Below, piece after piece: positions 57,825 to 64,000 of a DNA stretch of 64,000 nt. The position numbers and the translations under genes are program-made. The notes under the pieces were generated by a model that saw only the letters and a list, made by a program, of their open reading frames with translations, did no database searches and was not told the DNA's origin. Position 1 is the first letter of the stretch, and every line of letters begins with the position of its first letter. Source of the stretch: an uncultured bacterium (lineage in GTDB: Bacteria; Patescibacteriota; Saccharimonadia; Saccharimonadales; Saccharimonadaceae); contig CAIUKF010000009.1 of the NCBI GenBank assembly GCA_903899655.1, forward strand, positions 1 to 64,000, read 5' to 3'.

Positions 57825-60377
57825 TTATTTACGCGTACTGTTAAGTTGCTCGTAGTAGTTAGAGCTTTTAAATCTTGAGGCTATCTTTCGGGAAGTTGAA
57901 CTCATAGCTTTCAGCGTAGATTCGCTCGTTGATTTATTTAGTAATAATTCAATTGCTTTAGAAAATTGAGATATATCTTGCTCGTCAATAATAATACCGT
58001 TTTTGCCGTCTACTATCTGTTCTTCACAGCCAGATGAGGTGTTTCTAAGTAGGATATGACCCATTAGCATACCCTCGGCAACAAATAGTGCGAAAGTTTC
58101 ATTCAGTGAGCAGCAAATGGTAACATTACATTCAGATGTTATTCTCATAGCTTCATATTTATTGACCTTAGGGTAATAATGAATCTTATTTCCCAATAAG
58201 CCACTGCCTATTGATCGTATTTGTGTAGATATGTAATCATCCCCTTTTTTACCAATCGCAATAAGCTGTAAAGAAAAGTCTCTATATTTTTCTTGATTAT
58301 TATTATAAAAATCATTCATAAACTTTGAGAAAGCAGATATGGCTAGTAACTGGCCTTTTCTGCCGTCAGAAGGTGTGCCTGATATTACAAACTGAAGCTT
58401 ATTTAAATCACTCCTGCACTTATCGACTTCAAATTTTATAGGAACAGTTACGCGAAGTGTCATTACTTTTACTATGTGCGTATCAAAGAAGTTGTTGTAT
58501 GCGTCCGCTGTCTGTTGGGAAGGAACGTATATGTCGATTAGATCTTGTTGTATTAATCTCTTAATTCTTGCGATTAACCCTTTATCGTCGAAGCGTATTT
58601 CTGGGATATCTTCATGAATAAACCAGACCGCCTTATTTAATTTACCTTTTTCTAATAATCCAAAAACATAATCTCGATAATTTGGATATATTGCGACGGT
58701 ATTTAATAGTACAAAATCGTCCCTTTTTATACCAAGTTGTTGGTGGATTATTCTACTACCAATTCCAAGTACCATTTTATCTGTCAAAATATTCATCTTA
58801 CTGACACGATAAAGAAGACTTTTATCTCCACCTGGGTAAACAATATTTATATCCTTCTTGTCCACCTGGTTAAGATAATCGTCAATTACATCTAAAAGTA
58901 CAAGTGGGGCACCGGTATGATCTATTGGATGAGAAAAGAAATAGTATTTTTTACTATTCGAACGTGCAGTTTTTTTTGTTCGGTTTGAAATAGTTGAGAG
59001 TACTAATTTTGTGCTTCTTTTTAAGCCTTTCTTTTTGACGATACCCAGTACTTTTCTTGGTAGGCGGGCGATTTTGCGTATTTTATGTTTAATACCACCT
59101 TTTTGGATTAATTCAATAGTGTCAGGTTTAAACTCTTGCTTAAATAATTTTTCTTCCAAATATGGTTTGTCGTTGAGACGTAATTTATCATCAAGTGGAT
59201 TAACGACGTTTTGCCAATAGTAGTGTTCTCTTTGCTTGGATAGCTTGGCTTTTGCAATCCTGATGGTAGTAGGGTTTATAATGAGGTTTAGTACCGATGA
59301 ATAAAGCGTTTCTTTTGAGGTATCCGTAAGTGGTAGTGCTGCACCGCTAGCAACCAGTTCGTCACTAAGCGGATCACCTCCATTTGTTAGCATTGGAACT
59401 TCACCCCAGACATAGTCCATTACTCTTGTGCGCCAAGAATAAATATTTTCCTCACCAACGTTATTAATACTTATTACCGTATTCGCGTGCTGGTACCAGT
59501 TAATTCTATCTGAGAAGTCCACCCAGTCGACGAAATACACTGAGTTGTCGATTAATTTATTCTTCTCCATGTATTTGTGGGTTTCGGTGTATTGCTTAAC
59601 AAAGTCGGGGTGGTTGTTATAGGGATTCTTGCCGCCGACAATGACGAATTTAAAATTTGACTGCTCTGAAGATAGTTTCTTAACTGTATCTAATAGGGGG
59701 TTAATATTGAACCATGGGTATAGACCACCAAACCACAACAGAACGAAATCGCTCTTTTTTATACCTAAAGATAAATAAGGATTGTGAGGGTTATCTATAT
59801 TAAGACCGCTCTCGATACCGAACGGCACTACTAAGATGCGCTCTTTTTTATATGAATATGGGTTTATTACGCCGAGAGCCGATAATACGCCGGTATATAG
59901 GTGTTTTTGGGGGATATTTGCGCATAAGAAATAATCGCCACGTTGCAGGGCTTTATTGTAATGAATGATGTCATGAGAGTAGTTAGAATATTCCGTTGCT
60001 TTATCTTCAGAATCACGAGCCGATACCTCAATATATATTGGCACATAACAATCAAGAATTAACCTAACATGGTCTGAGATGTTGTCGACTATATATGTCA
60101 TCGGACCACCCATTGAGTAGTTTACGATCACGATGTCGTACAAATTAATTGTTTCCTTGAATTTATCATCTTCTTGCCAGTTTATAAGGCTGATGTTATT
60201 AATTGACGCAACATCAAGTAGGAAGTTAGAATTAACGCCAACTGTGACATTATAGCCCTTTGATTGCATACCAAGAGCAAGACCCCAGCAGCGCATCCCT
60301 CCACCTTCAATTTTTTGATACTTAGGAGTTGGTACAGGGCCGAAAGAAATAATCAGACAAGTTTTATCGTTAATCAT
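57825..60377 (-). CDS. Fusion of two GT4-type glycosyltransferase domains
   Basis: 850 aa. The N-terminal half (about 1-420) is GT-B-like: LLWFGGLYPWFNINPLLDTV, FVIVGGKNPYNNHPDF and INWYQHANTVISIN. A basic linker (about 425-475) follows. The second half starts FSHPIDHTGAPLVLLDVIDDYL and contains FVISGTPSDGRKGQ and a C-terminal NETFALFVAEGMLMGH...GCEEQIVDGKNG block of GT4. Probably adds two successive sugars to the exported glycan. TATACT (minus strand, 60386-60391) ends 8 bases before the ATG. Confidence 0.88.
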   Translation of the reverse strand: MINDKTCLIISFGPVPTPKYQKIEGGGMRCWGLALGMQSKGYNVTVGVNSNFLLDVASINNISLINWQEDDKFKETINLYDIVIVNYSMGGPMTYIVDNISDHVRLILDCYVPIYIEVSARDSEDKATEYSNYSHDIIHYNKALQRGDYFLCANIPQKHLYTGVLSALGVINPYSYKKERILVVPFGIESGLNIDNPHNPYLSLGIKKSDFVLLWFGGLYPWFNINPLLDTVKKLSSEQSNFKFVIVGGKNPYNNHPDFVKQYTETHKYMEKNKLIDNSVYFVDWVDFSDRINWYQHANTVISINNVGEENIYSWRTRVMDYVWGEVPMLTNGGDPLSDELVASGAALPLTDTSKETLYSSVLNLIINPTTIRIAKAKLSKQREHYYWQNVVNPLDDKLRLNDKPYLEEKLFKQEFKPDTIELIQKGGIKHKIRKIARLPRKVLGIVKKKGLKRSTKLVLSTISNRTKKTARSNSKKYYFFSHPIDHTGAPLVLLDVIDDYLNQVDKKDINIVYPGGDKSLLYRVSKMNILTDKMVLGIGSRIIHQQLGIKRDDFVLLNTVAIYPNYRDYVFGLLEKGKLNKAVWFIHEDIPEIRFDDKGLIARIKRLIQQDLIDIYVPSQQTADAYNNFFDTHIVKVMTLRVTVPIKFEVDKCRSDLNKLQFVISGTPSDGRKGQLLAISAFSKFMNDFYNNNQEKYRDFSLQLIAIGKKGDDYISTQIRSIGSGLLGNKIHYYPKVNKYEAMRITSECNVTICCSLNETFALFVAEGMLMGHILLRNTSSGCEEQIVDGKNGIIIDEQDISQFSKAIELLLNKSTSESTLKAMSSTSRKIASRFKSSNYYEQLNSTRK

Positions 60378-60391
60378 TAATTACTAGTATA

Positions 60392-61924
60392 TCAAAGCTG
60401 TGGTGGGATTGGTACTGATTTTGCTAACTGGTTAGTTATGTAGTGAGTCCGCCATGACCCAAAACCTGGATTCCAAATATGCATCTCAATATTGCCAGAA
60501 CCCGAGACGGTACTTGCTAGAGCTATTAATATGCCTTCGTCTTTGCCGTCACCATCAAGGTCTGCAAACGAGACTTGGCTAACGGTTGGGTCTATAGTTG
60601 CAGCGTTTGAAATATAATGGTCTTTCCATGAGCCAAATCCTTGATTCCATACGTGCATTTCTATATTGCCAGAACCGGAGACTGAGCTGGTAAGACTCGT
60701 TAATATGCCTTCGTCTTTGCCGTCACCATCAAGGTCTGCAAACGAGACTTGGCTAACGGTTGGGTCTATAGTTGCAGCGTTTGAAATATAATGGTCTTTC
60801 CATGATCTCAGGTCGTCGTTCCAAATATGAAACTCAATTTTACCACTCGCCGTACCTTTTAGGCCTATTAATATGGCTTCGTCTTTGCCATCACCGTTTA
60901 AGTCTGCATATTGTATAGATGAGTCTGTCAGATTTATATTCGATGAATTTGATGCCGTGTGATTTTGCCAATTAGCGAGCCCTTGGCTCCATGTATGGAA
61001 CTCGACACAACTTGTTGATGATCCAGAATATATCATAAATTCACCAGCGTCTGGGCTGCTTTTTTGAATTTTCTTAAAGTCAATACCAGTACTAGTATCG
61101 TTAAGTGAGCTTAAGCAATAATCACCCCTGGTGGAGCCAAACCAACCCGTAAAATATAAATAGAAGTTACGGTTGCCGTAGGCGCTGCAGCTATCGCCAG
61201 TACCATAGCCTGCGTTTAATGCAGATTGATTTGGTTGATATGGTGTGTAATCATATAGGGCTTGGGTTGATCTGTTTTGGATGTTGACTACGGAGCTACC
61301 ACACGATGCATTCGGGCTCCATTGTATATTATTATTACCTAATACATAAGGCGACCACCAAGTTGGGCTATTATTTAAAATAGCTCTAAACATATGGGCT
61401 GACCAGTTGATTTGGTTAGTCAGTCCATAATATTGACTGTCGCATGGAGCAGTATCGGGGCAGCCATAGCCAGTTGCTGACCTGTATTGTTGCTCGGTTG
61501 GCCAATCGTCGGTTACTAGACCTTGTTCTTTTTGTAGTAAAACAATCAAAACTTGCGGATTAATTTGGTATTGTTGAGATACGTCGTAGATTATTTGCGC
61601 CGCAGTTAATCCATTTTCGGTGTACTCTTTCAAACATGTCATTGGTAGGGCATAGCCTTTACTTAGTACATAGTCACGGCGGGATGTTGGTGTTGATCCG
61701 TTCGTTCCCCAGTTGTCACAGACAGGCACTTTACTGTCAAGGAAAGCTTGAATTTGGGCGACATTCATTGATCTGTTGTCAGTGAAAATTCCGTCAGCAA
61801 TAATATAACCAGCATCCCAGCCTTGTACTTGGATGGCGGAAACATTAAGTGTTAGCGATACGTTTTGAATTAATAAACCGAGAATGATAGATAATGTAGT
61901 TAATATATATTTATTTTTATTCAT
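60392..61924 (-). CDS. Secreted protein: lytic-enzyme-like N-terminus with FG-GAP/VCBS-type repeats
   Basis: 510 aa with signal peptide (1-30). Residues about 35-270 contain NPQVLIVLLQKEQGLV, ATGYGCPD, NQINWSAHMFR and YFTGWFG, resembling muramidase/transglycosylase-like modules in actinobacterial wall proteins (Glu of KEQG as candidate acid). Residues about 290-505 are repeats with the calcium-binding-like SFADLDGDGKDEGIL. Two of the repeat units are identical over 106 bases. Likely a surface protein acting on peptidoglycan or host wall. Starts 4 bases after the preceding stop. Confidence 0.82.
   Translation of the reverse strand: MNKNKYILTTLSIILGLLIQNVSLTLNVSAIQVQGWDAGYIIADGIFTDNRSMNVAQIQAFLDSKVPVCDNWGTNGSTPTSRRDYVLSKGYALPMTCLKEYTENGLTAAQIIYDVSQQYQINPQVLIVLLQKEQGLVTDDWPTEQQYRSATGYGCPDTAPCDSQYYGLTNQINWSAHMFRAILNNSPTWWSPYVLGNNNIQWSPNASCGSSVVNIQNRSTQALYDYTPYQPNQSALNAGYGTGDSCSAYGNRNFYLYFTGWFGSTRGDYCLSSLNDTSTGIDFKKIQKSSPDAGEFMIYSGSSTSCVEFHTWSQGLANWQNHTASNSSNINLTDSSIQYADLNGDGKDEAILIGLKGTASGKIEFHIWNDDLRSWKDHYISNAATIDPTVSQVSFADLDGDGKDEGILTSLTSSVSGSGNIEMHVWNQGFGSWKDHYISNAATIDPTVSQVSFADLDGDGKDEGILIALASTVSGSGNIEMHIWNPGFGSWRTHYITNQLAKSVPIPPQL
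60526..60805. repeat. 106-bp perfect direct repeat inside the FG-GAP gene
   Basis: 60526-60631 and 60700-60805 are identical, a period of 174 bases or 58 residues. A third, diverged unit lies just beyond. Such identity suggests recent duplication or gene conversion, and the period keeps the reading frame. Confidence 0.85.
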
Positions 61925-61928
61925 ATGA

Positions 61929-62492
61929 TTAGTTAACCGTTATAGATTTTGAAATATTTCCCGTGAGGTCGCCATTTTTGTATATTATATTAATATTCCA
62001 TTGTCCCGAAAATCCACTTATTGCTATGTCGAAACCTTGGCATGTTGAATAGCTGGCCATTGGCTGCACCTTGACCGTCTGGCTGACAGTGTTTGAACCG
62101 GGCTGAGTCATCGTCATAATACAACTTCCATCTGATGTGATTCTATCTATGCTTGTAGCAATATGAAGATTAGCGTTATTCTGTGTTGTAGACAGGATTG
62201 ATATAGTTATATTTTTTGTTGCGTTGTTGTCAGTTGAGCTATTTTGGACGTTATTTTTGTCTTCAGTGTTCGAAGAGTCTTGTTTTATAGCGTTGCCTGA
62301 TTTTATTTGATCCTGTGAAGCTGGGCCGTAGTCTATGCTTGAGTTGTTGGTGTCGTGGCTTGATTGTTCGAGAAAAGGTATTTTATTATTTTTATATAAA
62401 TAGAATAATCCGAAAAGACTCGCGACCACTATAGTAGTAACAAGTATGATGATTCTTAATTTTGAGTGTCTTTTTTTATTTTGGATTTTCAT
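61929..62492 (-). CDS. Membrane-anchored protein with Ig-like outer domain, unknown function
   Basis: 187 aa: a basic N-terminus, one TM helix (about 12-32), a Ser/Asn/Asp-rich linker and a C-terminal beta-rich domain (about 95-187) ending NISKSITVN. No known family. First gene of a two-gene operon with the secreted repeat protein. An AATAAT box sits 6 bases before the ATG. Confidence 0.65.
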   Translation of the reverse strand: MKIQNKKRHSKLRIIILVTTIVVASLFGLFYLYKNNKIPFLEQSSHDTNNSSIDYGPASQDQIKSGNAIKQDSSNTEDKNNVQNSSTDNNATKNITISILSTTQNNANLHIATSIDRITSDGSCIMTMTQPGSNTVSQTVKVQPMASYSTCQGFDIAISGFSGQWNINIIYKNGDLTGNISKSITVN

Positions 62493-62578
62493 GTTATTAT
62501 TATTCGTCCATTTAATATTTTATTACATTTATGTTTTAAATGATAGCCACTAGAATTGTTATGCTACAATATTATTAA

Positions 62579-63781
62579 ATGCATCATATTATACGATATT
62601 TTAAGGTCAAAACAAGTAAATTTAATAGCCTAAGCTTTAATAATAAGGCTCTTGTGATTATTTTTACTATGTCGGTATTCAGTGCCTTGGCTATAAGACT
62701 AGCCTTAATTAAGGTTGAGACGTTCGACTATACTTATTTTTTAAAACCTTGGATTGACCACCTTTCACAAAAAGGGCTAGCGGGATTGGGCGATTCTTTT
62801 TCGAACTACAATGCGCCATATCTAATTCTGTTGTGGGTAGTAAGCCACTTGCCATTTTCTACAATAATAGATGTTAAATTGATATCAATAGCTTTTGATT
62901 TTATTTTAGCTTTTGGTGTGTACTTGGTGGTTGGGCATTTTAAACCTAGGGGTCTTTCTAAGTATTTTTCTGTGGTTGCTGTATTATTTACACCAACAGT
63001 GATTCAAAATAGCTCTCTTTGGGGTCAGTGCGACGTTATTTATACTAGTTTTATCGTCTTTTCTTTTTATGCGTACCTAAAAGGTAAGTTTAGAATTGCC
63101 TGGGCTATATGGGGGGTTGCGTTTGCATTTAAGCTTCAGTCGATGTTTTTTGCGCCATTCTTGCTATTCATGACTTTTTACAAAAAGAAAGCCTATACGG
63201 GTCCTCTTATAGCTGCAGGTGTTGTTGTTTTGCTTTCAGCGCTACCAATATTGTACGGTAAGAGTATTGCGGACATTATAAATGTATATGTCAGCCAAAC
63301 AGCGCCACCAGACGGCGTAGAGATGTTGGCTTGGTTCTCTCCAACAGCCTATCAGTGGATCTCAAATGTATCATTTTACCAGGTTAGAAGGGCTGGCATT
63401 GTGTTTGCCGGTATGGTTGGTCTTAGTATAGTGTCGTTGGCATTTTTACGTAAATACAAAGACACCACGGTGCTTGCTATTGCGACTGTATCGCTACTAG
63501 CATTACCGTTCTTTCTTCCGCAAATTCACGAAAGATATCTATATACATCTGAAATATTCTTGGTAATTACCGCTTTTGTCATTCCAAGATTTATATGGGC
63601 GGCGATTGCGATGCAAATAATTTCTTCGATGACTTATATAACATATTTCACTGGTGGTAATCAGATGCCACCAATACCGTTTGCTGAACTCTCTCTGGTA
63701 GTTTTGGTTATCATATATGTATACATAAAATATATATATGATAACAGTAAGGCGGTTAATCTAGCTGCAATTGTTAACTAA
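62579..63781 (+). CDS. GT-C family mannosyltransferase-like membrane protein
   Basis: 400 aa with about 10 TM helices. The first outer loop (FDYTYFLKPWIDHLSQKGLAGLGDSFSNYNAPYLILLW) has the Tyr/Asp-containing motif of ALG6/ALG8- and PMT-like GT-C enzymes. These use polyprenyl-phosphate sugars on the outside of the membrane. WGQCDVIYTSFIV and LPFFLPQIHERYLYTSE are also typical (the H-E-R-Y loop). TACAAT (62565-62570) ends 8 bases before the ATG. It overlaps the convergent GT2 fragment by 4 bases. Confidence 0.88.
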   Translation: MHHIIRYFKVKTSKFNSLSFNNKALVIIFTMSVFSALAIRLALIKVETFDYTYFLKPWIDHLSQKGLAGLGDSFSNYNAPYLILLWVVSHLPFSTIIDVKLISIAFDFILAFGVYLVVGHFKPRGLSKYFSVVAVLFTPTVIQNSSLWGQCDVIYTSFIVFSFYAYLKGKFRIAWAIWGVAFAFKLQSMFFAPFLLFMTFYKKKAYTGPLIAAGVVVLLSALPILYGKSIADIINVYVSQTAPPDGVEMLAWFSPTAYQWISNVSFYQVRRAGIVFAGMVGLSIVSLAFLRKYKDTTVLAIATVSLLALPFFLPQIHERYLYTSEIFLVITAFVIPRFIWAAIAMQIISSMTYITYFTGGNQMPPIPFAELSLVVLVIIYVYIKYIYDNSKAVNLAAIVN

Positions 63782-64000
63782 TTTTGTTCGTATATTGAAC
63801 GAACTCCGTAGAGTGGGCGGTCTTTAACTTCGGTGTATATTCTTCCAATATAGCTTCCAAGCACGCTTAGCATTATAAGCTGAATACCACCGGTAAATAA
63901 AACCGACATTACAATAAAAGCCCAGCCCTCAACTGCATAAGCTGGAAAAGCAACCTTAACGACTAGCGCATATAGTGCACCCAAAAAGCTTAGCGCGGCT
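63778..64000 (-). CDS. GtrB/DPM1-like glycosyltransferase (partial, N-terminus outside the window)
   Basis: Only the C-terminal about 73 residues are visible: a TM helix pair region and GSYIGRIYTEVKDRPLYGVRSIYE, which matches the end of the GT2 protein at 52932-53891 (GEYIGRIFKESKDRPLY). The open frame continues past the right edge. Probably the polyprenyl-phosphate sugar synthase that feeds the adjacent GT-C enzyme. Confidence 0.85.
   Translation of the reverse strand, partial: AALSFLGALYALVVKVAFPAYAVEGWAFIVMSVLFTGGIQLIMLSVLGSYIGRIYTEVKDRPLYGVRSIYEQN

Noticed and set aside
1-64000. CRISPR array or cas genes
   Set aside because: No regularly spaced repeats of 25-40 bases with unique spacers were seen; the repeats present are dispersed or tRNA-derived, and no Cas protein was recognised.
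1-64000. Stop-codon reassignment (UGA as Gly) as in Gracilibacteria
   Set aside because: TGA ends genes at several overlaps (for example the ATGA junctions at 25134, 41696, 50290 and 56577), and no core protein needs TGA read-through.

Overview
The window looks like a chromosomal segment of a Patescibacteria/CPR bacterium, most likely Candidatus Saccharibacteria (TM7). This is an inference from content: AT-rich DNA, an origin region with dnaN-recF beside dnaA, rpmH, rnpA, yidC and jag, a short YidC without the large periplasmic domain, a tandem array of two-TM pilin-like proteins next to VirB4/PrgI-type type IV secretion genes, many cell-surface glycosyltransferases, and very little biosynthesis (TrpB without TrpA in the window). 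TGA is used as a stop, which argues against Gracilibacteria/Absconditabacteria.

Layout. 1-8.4 kb: a truncated ABC ATPase, small unknown proteins, a degenerate Y1 (REP-type) transposase, a large secreted SGNH-hydrolase protein and a polytopic GT-C-like protein. 8.4-16.2 kb: housekeeping genes (tsaD, a FemABX ligase, valS, an alpha/beta hydrolase, rlmH, HIT, a CDP-alcohol phosphatidyltransferase). 16.2-27.8 kb: four tRNA genes (Ser-CGA, Arg-GCG, Ser-GCT, Ser-UGA), three with tRNA-derived debris, interspersed with an M29 aminopeptidase, a FolC-like ligase, an MFS transporter, a serine hydrolase, trpB with a Trp-Trp leader peptide, a LAGLIDADG endonuclease whose reading frame ends inside a tRNA, and comF. 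27.9-44.6 kb: hsp20, then the secretion locus: six pilin-like genes on the minus strand and, on the plus strand, VirB6-like, PrgI-like, split VirB4, a second large membrane protein, a lysozyme-CHAP hydrolase and two tandem paralogues. 44.6-50.8 kb: recF, dnaN, probable oriC, dnaA, rpmH, rnpA, yidC, jag. 50.8-64 kb: envelope polysaccharide genes (several glycosyltransferases, GtrA, a Wzm/Wzt-type ABC exporter, GT-C) with a RelE-type toxin-antitoxin pair.

Expression signals fall into two classes. At about two dozen starts a TATAAT-like -10 box lies only 6-11 bases before the start codon, which predicts leaderless or nearly leaderless mRNAs. A smaller group (hsp20, dnaA, trpB, jag, antitoxin, VirB4, M29 peptidase) has a longer leader with a clear Shine-Dalgarno sequence. 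In at least two places (trpB, and the glycosyltransferase at 52.9-53.9 kb) a leaderless short upstream ORF precedes an SD-dependent gene, suggesting attenuation or translational coupling.

Also notable are a dispersed GGCTATTGGAATTT-type repeat with five copies, one of them translated inside tsaD, and near-perfect palindromes abutting tRNA 3' ends with inverted tRNA fragments on the far side. All assignments are from reading the sequence and recalled family features; no database search was run.
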